A DNA stretch of 64,000 nt from Sphaerisporangium corydalis (GTDB taxonomy: Bacteria > Actinomycetota > Actinomycetes > Streptosporangiales > Streptosporangiaceae). The DNA lies in contig NZ_JANZYP010000040.1 of assembly GCF_025506355.1 (NCBI RefSeq), positions 1 to 64,000 of the forward strand, in the 5' to 3' direction. The notes under the pieces were generated by a model, which ran no database searches, was not told the DNA's origin, and was given only the letters and a program-made list of their open reading frames with translations. The position numbers and the translations under genes were made by a program. The first letter of the stretch is position 1; the number at the start of each line of letters is the position of its first letter. Positions 8,193 through 16,976 of the stretch are shown piece after piece.

Positions 8193-9746
8193 TCAGAAGC
8201 CCGCGGTGATCGAGGTGAACTGCCAGTCGCTCTGGGCGACGCCGCTGCAGGACTCGTTCACGCCGCCGCCGGGGCAGGGGCGGTCGCGGTTGACCGACCA
8301 GAAGGCCAGCCGGGCCAGGCCCCTGGCCTTGGCCCAGTCGCGGATCTGCGTCCAGATCGCCGCGGTGGTGACCTCCTGCTGGTCGGACAGGCCGTTCATG
8401 CCGGAGATCCCCATGTGGGCGTACGCGGTGGCGTCGGACCAGCCGAAAGCGGTCTTGAGCGCGTTCTTCAGGCCCTCGGAGGCGTTCACGGTGTTCTGGT
8501 ACATGTTCGCGCCGCCGCCGAAGTCGAACGGCATGATCGTGAACACGTCGATGTTGGCGCCGAGCGCCGCCGCCTGGTTGATCAGGCGGGTGCCGTAGTA
8601 CGTCGGGCCGGTGGTGCTGGTGCCGAACGTGACGATCGTCTTGATGCCGGGGTTGTTCTGCTTGACGATCTTCAGTGCGTTCAGGATGCGGTCCTGCACG
8701 GCCTCGTTCTCGAACTCGTCGCTGTTCTCGATGTCGATGTCGATGGCCTTGAGGTTGTAGGCGCTGATGACCTGCTGGTAGGCGCCGGCCAGTGCCTGCG
8801 GGGTGGAGCAGTTGGGGCCGAGCTTGTTGCCGCTCCAGCCGCCGAACGAGGGGACGATGTCACCGCCGGCCGCGCGGATCTGGGCGATGGCCGTGGCGTC
8901 CGCGCCGCCCGAGATGGGCCGCTGGCTGTCCCACATCGGGTTGCAGCCGCCGCTCGCCAGGACGAACGCCATCGTGAACCACTTGACGCCGGTCGCGTTC
9001 ATGACGGTCGTGGGGCTGGGCGGGTTGCCCCAGCCGAGGTAGAGGTACGGGGCGCCCTTGCCGCCTGTGGGGGTGGTGCAGCCGGTGGTCGTGCCGGTGG
9101 CCGAGCCGTTCGCGGCGGACTCGCCGACCGAGTTGTAGGCCTTGACGCTGTAGGTGTGGGTCGTGCACGTGCCCAGCGAGCCGATCGTGGCGGAGGTGCC
9201 GGTGACGGTCGCCCGGACCGTGGAGCCCTCGTACACCCGGTAGCCGGTGACGGTGCCGGTCGAGGCGGCCCAGGACAGGGAGATCGCCGAGCCGGTGGTG
9301 CCGGTGACGGACGGCGTGCCCGGCGCGCCCGGGGCCCCGGGGTTGGTGGTGCCGCCCGAGCAGGAGGCGCCGTTGAGGGTGCAGTTCAGCGGGGCGCTGA
9401 AGTTGCCGGGGCTGCCGTTGAAGCCGAAGCTGGTGCTGGCGCCGGCGGCGAGCGTCGGGGCCCAGCTCGGGTTGGTGAAGGTGTAGTGCTGACCGCTCCT
9501 GGTCATCACCGCGTCCCACGCGGTGGTCACCGCGAAGCCGGAGGGCAGGTCGAAGGCGACGCTCCAGCCGTTCAGCGCGGTGGTGGTGCCGTTGGTGACC
9601 GTGTACTTGCCCTCGAACCCGCTGCCCCAGTCCTGGGGCTTGGTGAAGGTCGCGGTGGCCGAGGCCGCGAACGCGGACCCGGTCGTGGCGACCAGTACGG
9701 CGGCCGCGGCGATCAGCGCCGCGACGCATAGACGGATGAATCGCAT
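8193..9746 (-). CDS. Secreted GH18 chitinase with CBM2 and FnIII
   Basis: A 517-aa protein with signal peptide (1-27), CBM2 (about 29-128), a short Gly/Pro linker, a fibronectin type III domain (about 140-222), and a GH18 catalytic domain. The motif AIDIDIEN places the catalytic Glu at residue 340. The ATG at 9746 follows AGAGGAG by six bases. This is the classical actinomycete CBM2-FnIII-GH18 chitinase layout. Its binding module is similar to those of the flanking enzymes, pointing to local duplication, while the catalytic domains have diverged, so product profile or substrate form may differ. Confidence 0.94.
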   Translation of the reverse strand: MRFIRLCVAALIAAAAVLVATTGSAFAASATATFTKPQDWGSGFEGKYTVTNGTTTALNGWSVAFDLPSGFAVTTAWDAVMTRSGQHYTFTNPSWAPTLAAGASTSFGFNGSPGNFSAPLNCTLNGASCSGGTTNPGAPGAPGTPSVTGTTGSAISLSWAASTGTVTGYRVYEGSTVRATVTGTSATIGSLGTCTTHTYSVKAYNSVGESAANGSATGTTTGCTTPTGGKGAPYLYLGWGNPPSPTTVMNATGVKWFTMAFVLASGGCNPMWDSQRPISGGADATAIAQIRAAGGDIVPSFGGWSGNKLGPNCSTPQALAGAYQQVISAYNLKAIDIDIENSDEFENEAVQDRILNALKIVKQNNPGIKTIVTFGTSTTGPTYYGTRLINQAAALGANIDVFTIMPFDFGGGANMYQNTVNASEGLKNALKTAFGWSDATAYAHMGISGMNGLSDQQEVTTAAIWTQIRDWAKARGLARLAFWSVNRDRPCPGGGVNESCSGVAQSDWQFTSITAGF

Positions 9747-9763
9747 TGAAGCTCCTCTAACGA

Positions 9764-9793
9764 GCCGGTACGGCCGGGGGGCGCCGTACCGGC
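9764..9793. terminator. Hairpin between chitinase genes
   Basis: Perfect 11-nt arms GCCGGTACGGC and GCCGTACCGGC with an 8-nt loop fill most of the 57-bp gap between two co-directional chitinase genes. A partial terminator or RNA-processing stem is likely; no U-tract is present. Confidence 0.5.
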
Positions 9794-9803
9794 GGGTCCG
9801 ATG

Positions 9804-11138
9804 TCAGCCCGTGAAGGCCTTGAAGATCGAGGTGAACTCGTAGGCCGACTGGCTGACGCCGCTGCAGGTGGGCGAGAGCGTGCCGTTGGGGCAGCCGCCG
9901 TTGTCGCGGCCGAGTGACCAGAAACCGATGCGGCCGACGTGGTTGGACTGGGCGAAGGCGAGCACCTTGCGCGCGTCGGCCTGGGTGGTGGTCTGGCCCG
10001 TGTCGTTCTTGCCGATCATCGGCGTGAGCCCGAGCAGGCGCTTGAGCTGCGCGTCGGTCTTGGACGGCCAGATCGTCCTCATCTGGCCCAGCGTCGCGCC
10101 GGCGGCGGAGACCATCGCGTCGCCCCAGTTGCCGGAGAAGCCGAAGTCCATGAGCATCGGGTTGACCAGGACGTTCAGCCCCTTGGCGGCGGCGTCCTGG
10201 AGGATCTGGACCGAGAACGGGTCCATCCCGTAGTCCTGGCCGAGGATGCGCATCGTGTAGCTGATGACCGTGCCGCGCTCGTTCTGCAACTGCTTGAGCG
10301 CGGAGTTGACCTTGTTGATGTCGATCGAGGCCTCGATGTCGACGTCCAGGTAGTTGGTGCCGACGGTGTCGAGCACCTTCTTGTAGGCGGCGAGCAACTG
10401 GGCGGTGGTGCCGCAACTGTGCTCCAGGTACGGCCCGACGGCGCCGCCGGTCGCGACGATCACCTGGCCGCCCTTGGCCTGGAGCCCGCGCACGTCGTTG
10501 ATGACGCGCGTGTCGTTCAGCGGGATGGTGCCGCCCCAGGCGGGGTTGCACCCGGTGCTGTCGCCGAGCGCGAAGGCGAGGGTGTAGTTCTTCACCCCGG
10601 TCGCGTTGGCGGCGCTGACCAGCGACGGCGTGGCCATCGTGATGTCGATGTAGGGGGCGACCAGGACGCTGCCCGCCGGCGGGGGGGTGGTCGGCGTGGG
10701 CGTGGGCGTCGGGGTGGGCGTGGGGGTCGTCGGAGGCGGCGTCGTGGTGCCGCCGCAGGAGGCCCCGTTCAGCTTGCAGTTCAGGGGGGATCCGGGGCCG
10801 GTGCCGACGAACCCGAAAGCCGCCGAGGCGCCGGGGGCCAGGGAGCCGTTGTACTCGCGGTTCCTGAACGTGTAGTGGGCGCCCGACTGGGTGAGCAGCG
10901 CGTCCCAGTACGTGCCGACGGTGGTGCCCGAGGGCATGTCGAACTCGACGGTCCAGCCGTTCACCGCGCTCGCGGTGCCGTTGGCGATCGTGTACTTGGC
11001 CTCGAAGCCCGAGCCCCAGTCGGAGGTCTTCACGAACGTGGCGCTCAACGAGGCGGCCTGCGCGCTCAGGGGGACGAACACCGCGACGAGGAGGCTCGCC
11101 ACGGCGGTGAGGAGAAGCAGGGGGAAGGTGCGTCGCAT
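9804..11138 (-). CDS. Secreted GH18 chitinase with CBM2
   Basis: A 444-aa enzyme and first gene of the chitinase array. Signal peptide (1-29), CBM2 (about 30-130), a TP-repeat linker of about 25 residues, then GH18 with the motif LDVDIEAS, Glu269 being the predicted catalytic residue. ATG at 11138 has GGGAGCG five bases upstream; in-frame starts at 11150 and 11174 have no comparable site. The CBM2 shares the block HYTFRNREYNG with the 6635-7969 protein, so these two are probably the closest paralogues. The promoter region upstream carries a perfect palindrome and a DasR-like site. Confidence 0.93.
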   Translation of the reverse strand: MRRTFPLLLLTAVASLLVAVFVPLSAQAASLSATFVKTSDWGSGFEAKYTIANGTASAVNGWTVEFDMPSGTTVGTYWDALLTQSGAHYTFRNREYNGSLAPGASAAFGFVGTGPGSPLNCKLNGASCGGTTTPPPTTPTPTPTPTPTPTTPPPAGSVLVAPYIDITMATPSLVSAANATGVKNYTLAFALGDSTGCNPAWGGTIPLNDTRVINDVRGLQAKGGQVIVATGGAVGPYLEHSCGTTAQLLAAYKKVLDTVGTNYLDVDIEASIDINKVNSALKQLQNERGTVISYTMRILGQDYGMDPFSVQILQDAAAKGLNVLVNPMLMDFGFSGNWGDAMVSAAGATLGQMRTIWPSKTDAQLKRLLGLTPMIGKNDTGQTTTQADARKVLAFAQSNHVGRIGFWSLGRDNGGCPNGTLSPTCSGVSQSAYEFTSIFKAFTG

Positions 11139-11305
11139 GATCGCTCCCATGCTGGCGTGAAGCGGGGGGTACACGTCCCGGGGGCAGGACGCGGAAGGGG
11201 GGACCAGGGCGGGCGGGGCGGTTCAGGCCGAATGTTCTCCGCGATTCAAAGCCGTCTCGGTCAGGAGGGGGGCGAGGCAAAGAACGACTCCGTTGGTCAT
11301 TTCTT

Positions 11306-11322
11306 TTAGGAAAGTTTCCTAA
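11306..11322. promoter_or_regulatory. Perfect palindrome, ROK-type operator candidate
   Basis: TTAGGAAAGTTTCCTAA has 8-bp arms around a single G. The sequence lies 168 bp upstream of the first chitinase start. From memory it resembles the AGGAAA/TTTCCT operators of ROK-family repressors of chitosanase and amino-sugar genes in Streptomyces (CsnR type). It is the only copy I found by eye in the window. Confidence 0.6.
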
Positions 11323-11416
11323 GAGTTGCCGCGATCGTAGCCCCGGTCCAGCGCGCCTGCAAGACCCAAACTCCACGGTTTTCCCGCAGGCAGAGTCGTT
11401 CTGACAGGCCAGGTGA

Positions 11417-11432
11417 ACTGGTCTATATCCCT
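11417..11432. promoter_or_regulatory. DasR-like (dre) site
   Basis: ACTGGTCTATATCCCT matches 13 of 16 positions of the DasR consensus ACTGGTCTAGACCACT, with a perfect left half. DasR is the GntR-family repressor that links N-acetylglucosamine to chitinase expression. It lies about 280 bp before the first chitinase start, rather far for direct promoter occlusion. Confidence 0.4.
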
Positions 11433-11481
11433 GCCTGGCGACATATGGTCGGACCCGAATCCGCGACCTGGTGACCGGCCC

Positions 11482-14400
11482 CTACAACGGTCGCGACGAA
11501 CGGGCGAGCGTGTACGCCTGATCGCGGGTCATGGCGCGCCCCCGGGCCACCGCCTCGTCGTAGGCGGCGGCGCCCAGGGCGGACCGCGCCGCGTCCATCG
11601 CCGCCGTGGTGTCGGTGTCGCCGCCCGGCCCGCCCGCCGCCGACGCGGCCGCACCGAACAGCACGGCCGCCCGCCCGGCGTCGCCGCCGGCGAGCACGGC
11701 CATGGCGAACCCGGACAGGATCCCGGCGAGGGCTGGCAGGTCGGGGGTGCTCCCGAGCGCGGCCAGGGCGGCCCGATGCTCGTCCAGTGCCGCGCCGACG
11801 TCCCCCCGGTCGGCCAGCGCCCTGCCGTACGCGGTCCGCGCCCACGCCACCAGCCGGGGGACGGCCCCCGAGGCGCCGAGCCCGGCGACGATGTCGCGGT
11901 GCGCGGCCAGGGCGCCGTCCAGGTCACCGGATCGCCGGGCGATTTCGGCCTCACCGATGCGCAACCGGACGAGCGCGTGCGCGGGCACGTCGCGGCGTGC
12001 GCGGGTGGTGTCGGCGCCTCCGCGTGCGCGGGCGAGGTCGGCGGCGGCCCCCGCCAGGTCCCCCGACCGGGCGCGCAGTGAGGCCAGGCGGGTCAGCCGG
12101 GAGATCGTCTCCTCGGCGCTGACCCACTCGAAGGTGAGCGAGCCCACCTCGTCCAGCAGCTCCCGCGCGCCTCGCCCGCTCGCCACCCGGACCCCGGCCA
12201 GCTGGAGCAGGGAATCGCTGAGCCCCCACTGCTCGCCGATCAGCCGGAACCCGGCGGCGGCCTCCTCCAGCAACCGCTCGGCGAGCGCGGGATCGGCCGT
12301 CATGCCGCCCCTGACCATGCGGGCGGAGCTGCGCAGCCACACGTCGTCCTCGGCGGAGTACCCCACCAGGAGCTCCGACGCCCGCTCGTGCCCGCCCGCC
12401 ATGCCGGCCATGACCGCCCGGCCGATGCGCAGCATGGGGTTGACCGGCCCCTCGGCCTCCGCCGCCTCGACGATCCCCTCCATCGCGTCGGCCAGGCCGG
12501 CCAGGTGCCCGGGTCCGGCGGGTTCGGTGAGCAGGTGGCCCAGGCGGGAGGCGCCGATGGCGAACAGGCACCCGGCGTACGCGCGCGCCAGCTCCGGCGG
12601 CGGGACCGGGCCGGCGAGCGCCACCGCCTGCTCCGCCCATATCGGCCCCTCGGCGCGGTAGTGCATCCACCAGTACCAGTTCAGCGTGCCGCACAGGCGC
12701 ACGGCCAGTTCGGTCTCGCCGGTGCCGATCGCCCAGCGCAGCGCCGCGTTGAAGTTGTCGTGCTCGGCGGTGAGCCGCTGGATCCACCCGATCTGACCTG
12801 CTGCGCGCAGCCTCGGCTCCGCGCGCTCGGCGAGCGCGAGGAAGTGCTCGGCGTGCGCGCGGCGGTACGCCGTGGTCTCCCCCGCCGCCTCCAGGCGCTC
12901 CAGGGCGTACGCGCGGATCGTCTCCAGCATGCGGTAACGGCCAGAGACGTCCACCTCGACGAGCGACTTGTCCACCAGGGCGGGGAGCAGCCCGAGCACC
13001 TCGCCCCCGCCGACCTGCTCGGCGGCCTCCAGGGTGGCGCCGCCGGCGAACACCGAAAAGCGGCGGGCGAGCCGGCGCTCGCCGGGATCCAGCAGATCCC
13101 AGCTCCACTCCACCACCGCGCGGAGCGTGCGGTGCCGGGGCAGCGCGGTCCGGCTGCCGCCGGTGAGCAGGCGAAACCGGTCGTCCAGGCGCTCGGCGAG
13201 CTGCCGGGCTGTCAGGGCGCGCATGCGCGCGGCGGCCAGCTCGATCGCCAGCGGCAGCCCGTCCAGGCGGCGGCACACCTCGACGGCGTACCGGTCGATC
13301 TCGAAGCCGGGCCGCACGGCGCCCGCGCGGTCGGCGAGCAGCCGGACGGCGGCGTACCCGGCGGCCTCGCCCGGCCCCGCGCCCTCAGGTGGGAGCGCCA
13401 GCCCCGGGAGGGGGGCGAGCACCTCGCCGGGCACGCCCAGCGGCTCCCTGCTCGTCGCCAGCAGGCGCACGTCCGGGCACTCGCGCAGCAGGCGGTCGGC
13501 GAGCAGGGCGGCGGCCTCGGCGACGTGCTCGCAGTTGTCCAGGACCAGGAGCAGGCGGCGTCCGGCGAGCCCGGCCAGCAGGACGGAGGTCGTGTCCTGG
13601 CCGGCGGGCGGGACCGAGGCGATGAGCAGGTGGTCGCCGAGGGCGCCCAGCACGGCGTTCGGGACGTCCTGGCCGGTGACCGGGGCCAGCTCGACCAGCC
13701 AGGCGCCGTCGGGCAGGTCGTCCTGTGCTCGCGCGGCGACCTCGGTGGCCAGCCGGGTCTTGCCCGCTCCCCCGGGTCCGACGATCGTCACCAGCCGGGA
13801 TCCGGCCAGCGCCGCCCGCGTCCCGGCGACCTCCTGGTCCCGCCCGACGAAGCTGTTCGGCAGGGGCCGCACGTTGCCTCTGGGGCGCGGACGCGCGGTG
13901 CCACCGTCCACCGCGAGCCCCGCCACGGGCACGTCGTCCCCGGGGAGCAGCGACGCGGGCACATCATCCCTGGCGAACCGGGCGAGCATGCCATCTCCGG
14001 CGATCCGGGTGGGCACACCGTCTCCTCGGGGCCGGGCGGGCTCGTCGTCCCCGGGAAGCCTCCACGCGGGGAGCTCTCCGCGCAGGAGGGCGAGGTGGGT
14101 GGCGCGGAGTTCGGCGCCGGGGTCGACGCCGAGTTCGGCGGCCAGGGCCTGGCGGGTGCGCTCGTACAGGGCCAGGGCCTCCGACTGGCGCCCGCCCGCC
14201 GCGAGCGACCGCATGGCGAGGGCGCACAGCCGCTCCCGCAGCGGGTGGGCCGCCACCTCCGCCGACAGGTCGGTCTCGCGGCCGACGGACAGGCGGGCCG
14301 CCGCGCGGGCCTCGACGACGCCGAGCCGCCGTTCCTCCAGCCGCTCGGCGACGTTCGCCAGGTGCGGGACGGCACGCAGGTCGGCGAGCGCGGGGCCGCG

Positions 14401-14760
14401 CCACAGCGCGAGGGCCTCGTCCAGGCGGCCGTGCGCGGCGAGGCGGGTGAACGTGGCGGCGTCCACGTCATCGGGGGTCAGGTCCAGGACGTAGCCGCCG
14501 GCGCGGCCGTCGATGGCGGCGTGCGGGAGGAGCGCCGCCCGCAGCCGTTTGACCAGCGTTTGGAGGGCGTTGGCCGGGGCGGCGGGCAGGTTCTCGCCCC
14601 AGAGGGCGTCCACGAGGCGGTCGGCGGGCACCAGACGGCCCGGTTCGAGGGCGAGCATGGCCAGGAGCGCCCGGACCCGGGGCCCGCCGATGGGCACGGC
14701 GGCGCCGTCCTCGCCCTCGACCTCCATCGGCCCCAGGATGAATACCCGCACATCGGACAT
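11482..14760 (-). CDS. SARP/AfsR-type transcriptional regulator with NB-ARC and TPR
   Basis: A 1092-aa regulator. Order: OmpR-like DNA-binding domain (about 5-90), BTAD bacterial activator domain (about 95-240), a charged linker (240-300), an NB-ARC-like ATPase with Walker A GPGGAGKT (K334) and the LLVLDNCEHV Walker B, a winged-helix segment, and C-terminal TPR-like helices (about 640-1085). Such proteins activate secondary metabolism or secreted-enzyme genes. ATG 14760 begins the canonical domain; a further ATG at 14853 adds 31 residues with no homology-like features. It ends 343 bp from the chitinase array but is transcribed in the same direction, so control of chitinases is possible but unproven. 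Confidence 0.85.
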   Translation of the reverse strand: MSDVRVFILGPMEVEGEDGAAVPIGGPRVRALLAMLALEPGRLVPADRLVDALWGENLPAAPANALQTLVKRLRAALLPHAAIDGRAGGYVLDLTPDDVDAATFTRLAAHGRLDEALALWRGPALADLRAVPHLANVAERLEERRLGVVEARAAARLSVGRETDLSAEVAAHPLRERLCALAMRSLAAGGRQSEALALYERTRQALAAELGVDPGAELRATHLALLRGELPAWRLPGDDEPARPRGDGVPTRIAGDGMLARFARDDVPASLLPGDDVPVAGLAVDGGTARPRPRGNVRPLPNSFVGRDQEVAGTRAALAGSRLVTIVGPGGAGKTRLATEVAARAQDDLPDGAWLVELAPVTGQDVPNAVLGALGDHLLIASVPPAGQDTTSVLLAGLAGRRLLLVLDNCEHVAEAAALLADRLLRECPDVRLLATSREPLGVPGEVLAPLPGLALPPEGAGPGEAAGYAAVRLLADRAGAVRPGFEIDRYAVEVCRRLDGLPLAIELAAARMRALTARQLAERLDDRFRLLTGGSRTALPRHRTLRAVVEWSWDLLDPGERRLARRFSVFAGGATLEAAEQVGGGEVLGLLPALVDKSLVEVDVSGRYRMLETIRAYALERLEAAGETTAYRRAHAEHFLALAERAEPRLRAAGQIGWIQRLTAEHDNFNAALRWAIGTGETELAVRLCGTLNWYWWMHYRAEGPIWAEQAVALAGPVPPPELARAYAGCLFAIGASRLGHLLTEPAGPGHLAGLADAMEGIVEAAEAEGPVNPMLRIGRAVMAGMAGGHERASELLVGYSAEDDVWLRSSARMVRGGMTADPALAERLLEEAAAGFRLIGEQWGLSDSLLQLAGVRVASGRGARELLDEVGSLTFEWVSAEETISRLTRLASLRARSGDLAGAAADLARARGGADTTRARRDVPAHALVRLRIGEAEIARRSGDLDGALAAHRDIVAGLGASGAVPRLVAWARTAYGRALADRGDVGAALDEHRAALAALGSTPDLPALAGILSGFAMAVLAGGDAGRAAVLFGAAASAAGGPGGDTDTTAAMDAARSALGAAAYDEAVARGRAMTRDQAYTLARSSRPL

Positions 14761-14910
14761 CCTGCCCTGCCCGAGGGCACGTCGGTCGTACCGACGGGGA
14801 CGCACCTCGTGCAGGGGGCCGGTCTGGTCGGGGAGGTGGTAAACGAATCGCATAAGTGGCTTTGTGCAGGTATAACGTGATGCAACCTTCGGACCATGGA
14901 GCTGGGCGGC

Positions 14911-15558
14911 ATGTTCTTCGGCATCACGAATATCTGGACCTACGTCGTCGGGGCCTTCCTGATCATTCTGCTGCCCGGCCCGAACTCCCTGTACGTGTTG
15001 TCGACGGGCGCGCAGCGGGGTGTACGGACCGGTTACCGCGCGGCGGCCGGGGTTTTCGTCGGTGACACGGTGCTGATGGTGCTGTCCGCGGCCGGGGTCG
15101 CCTCACTGCTCCAGTCCACTCCGATGCTGTTCAACATCGTGAAGTACGCCGGCGCGGGATACCTCGCGTGGATCGGGATCGGCATGATCCGGTCCGCCTT
15201 CCGCAGGCGCGGGGACGAGGACGGCGAGACGACGGCCGAGACGGTCGCGGACCTCGTCGACCCGTTCAGGAAGGCCCTCACGATCAGCCTGCTCAACCCC
15301 AAGGCGATCCTGTTCTTCATCTCGTTCTTCGTGCAGTTCGTCGACCCGCACTACGGCGCCCCGGCGGTGTCGTTCCTGATCCTCGGCGCGATCTGCCAGT
15401 TCTTCAGCGCGTTGTACCTCTCGACCCTGATCTTCGGCGGGGTCTACCTGGCGAGCCAGTTCCGGCGGCGGCGGAGGCTGTCGGCGGGCCTGACGTCGGG
15501 GGTCGGCGCCGTCTTCCTGGCCTTCGGCGCCAAGCTGGCCACCACCAGCCTCGGCTGA
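14911..15558 (+). CDS. LysE/RhtB family amino-acid exporter (LeuE-like)
   Basis: A 215-aa exporter with six predicted membrane segments and the family signature LLPGPNSLYVLSTG in the first helix, plus a conserved NPKAILFF motif near the middle. Members export leucine, homoserine, lysine or related amino acids. I chose ATG 14911 because LeuE-type proteins begin MFGITN and GGAG lies nine bases upstream; ATG 14896 adds five residues. It is divergent from the SARP gene, with a possible -10 TATAAC at 14871-14876. Confidence 0.85.
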   Translation: MFFGITNIWTYVVGAFLIILLPGPNSLYVLSTGAQRGVRTGYRAAAGVFVGDTVLMVLSAAGVASLLQSTPMLFNIVKYAGAGYLAWIGIGMIRSAFRRRGDEDGETTAETVADLVDPFRKALTISLLNPKAILFFISFFVQFVDPHYGAPAVSFLILGAICQFFSALYLSTLIFGGVYLASQFRRRRRLSAGLTSGVGAVFLAFGAKLATTSLG

Positions 15559-15605
15559 CGCCGCACGCGCCCATCGGCCGACGCCACACCGGGCCCGGCC
15601 GTCCG

Positions 15606-15944
15606 TCAGCGCTGGTTGACCTTGAGCGCGACGCTCACCAGTGACAGGAACATCTCGGCGTCGGTGCGGTCCTCGATCTCGATCTTGATCCATCCCGCGT
15701 CGCGGCCCGGGGTGACGCGGTTGGAGTCGATGAGCACCCTGGCCCAGCGGTCGATGACCGGCACCGTGAGCAGAAGCTCGGCGGTGTGGTCGCCACGCAT
15801 ACGAATGATCTCCCTGCCGCGGGTGCGGAAACTTATCGCCTTGCGGGTACGACTGACGGAGAGGTCCGGCCAGCCCGTGAGCTGGACGGCCACGTCGGCG
15901 ACGCATCCAGCGGAGCGGACATGCGTGCGCGAGAGCACTGCCAT
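15606..15944 (-). CDS. Small conserved protein, luciferase-domain (DUF5519)-like
   Basis: A 112-aa protein, no signal peptide or membrane segment. It is mixed alpha/beta with a terminal block DRTDAEMFLSLVSVALKVNQR typical, as I recall, of the small actinobacterial 'luciferase domain' (DUF5519) family, whose function is unknown. ATG 15944 is preceded by GAAGG only one base away, so the start is uncertain; upstream extension lacks GTG/ATG codons with a better site until a non-coding-like region. It is convergent with the exporter gene. Confidence 0.55.
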   Translation of the reverse strand: MAVLSRTHVRSAGCVADVAVQLTGWPDLSVSRTRKAISFRTRGREIIRMRGDHTAELLLTVPVIDRWARVLIDSNRVTPGRDAGWIKIEIEDRTDAEMFLSLVSVALKVNQR

Positions 15945-16221
15945 GCCTTCATGCTCGCGGGCCGCACGCCAACTGGAAACCCTCTGTTCTCGAACCGTTA
16001 TCCGATGTTCAACCACATCACAACGCGAACACATAGTCGCAGCTCGCGTAGTTGATCCACTAAAACGATCTTTTTCGTATATGTACTGTCGAACACGACA
16101 TTGTGTACGGTTGGCCACCAATGACAGAAATCCGGCGTTTCACGCAAGTTTCGGCATTCCCCGTTCAGGGTAGTCGCGGAAGCCTTAGCGTCGGTCTTCC
16201 GCCGTCCTCCTTGGGAGAAGC

Positions 16222-16881
16222 ATGAGCGCTCCGTCCTTCGCACTCCCGAGGATCACCGCCCTGCTCCGGCAGGCCGTGCCCCGGCTCCTGGAGGGCGTGG
16301 TGGCGCCGCTCGCCGTCTTCTACAGCGCGCTCGCCATCCTCGGCCTGGACGGCGCGCTGGTCGCCGCCGTCACCTGGGTGTACGGCGGGGTGCTGTGGCG
16401 GGTGGTCCGGCGGCGGCCGGTGCCCGGCACGATGATGCTGGCGGCGATCGCCATCACCGCGCGGGCGGCGCTCGGCTGGTGGACGGGCAGCGCCGTCGTC
16501 TACTTCCTGCAGCCGGAGCTCGGCACGATCTGCATCAGCATGGCCTTCCTGGCGTCGGTGCGGCTGAACCGCCCGCTGGTGCAGAAGCTGACGCTCGACT
16601 ACATCCACCTGCCCTCGACCGTCCTGCGGCACGAGCGGGTCCGGCGGTTCTTCGCCCGGATCACGCTGCTGTGGGCGTTCGTGCTGCTGGCCAACTCGAC
16701 GGTCAGCATCTGGCTGCTGCTGCACCAGTCGATCGGCACCTACCTGCTGGTCCGCACCTCGGTCGTCGCGGGCATCAGCGGCGTGGCGGTGGCGATCTCG
16801 ATCTACGCGTTCCGCCGCGTGCTGCGCCGCCTGCACTCCGACACCCCGGTGGTGCCCGTGCGTGCCCTCACCGCCGGCTAG
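16222..16881 (+). CDS. Integral membrane protein, VC0807-like
   Basis: A 219-aa protein with about six hydrophobic segments (30-60, 68-90, 95-115, 145-170, 175-200) and a basic loop around 58-65. The motif LQPELGTICISMAFLASVRLNRPLV resembles VC0807-type/septation-related membrane proteins found widely in actinobacteria and without a proven role. The ATG has an excellent GGGAGAAG site. It is followed 95 bp later by an SDR gene on the same strand. Confidence 0.6.
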   Translation: MSAPSFALPRITALLRQAVPRLLEGVVAPLAVFYSALAILGLDGALVAAVTWVYGGVLWRVVRRRPVPGTMMLAAIAITARAALGWWTGSAVVYFLQPELGTICISMAFLASVRLNRPLVQKLTLDYIHLPSTVLRHERVRRFFARITLLWAFVLLANSTVSIWLLLHQSIGTYLLVRTSVVAGISGVAVAISIYAFRRVLRRLHSDTPVVPVRALTAG

Positions 16882-16976
16882 GACCGCACGCCCCCCGTGC
16901 CCCGGGACCGAGTAGCGTCGCGCCGGACGCCGCCCTCCGGCGTTCCTCCTCGGTGAGCCATGGAAAGGACACGCAT

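Larger units (their letters stand above)
11139..11481. other. Chitinase array upstream region
   Basis: A 343-bp non-coding stretch between the regulator's stop and the first chitinase ATG. It holds the palindrome at 11306-11322, the DasR-like element at 11417-11432, and short AT-richer DNA near 11280-11330, the probable promoter. I see no open frame of gene-like composition here. Confidence 0.6.
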
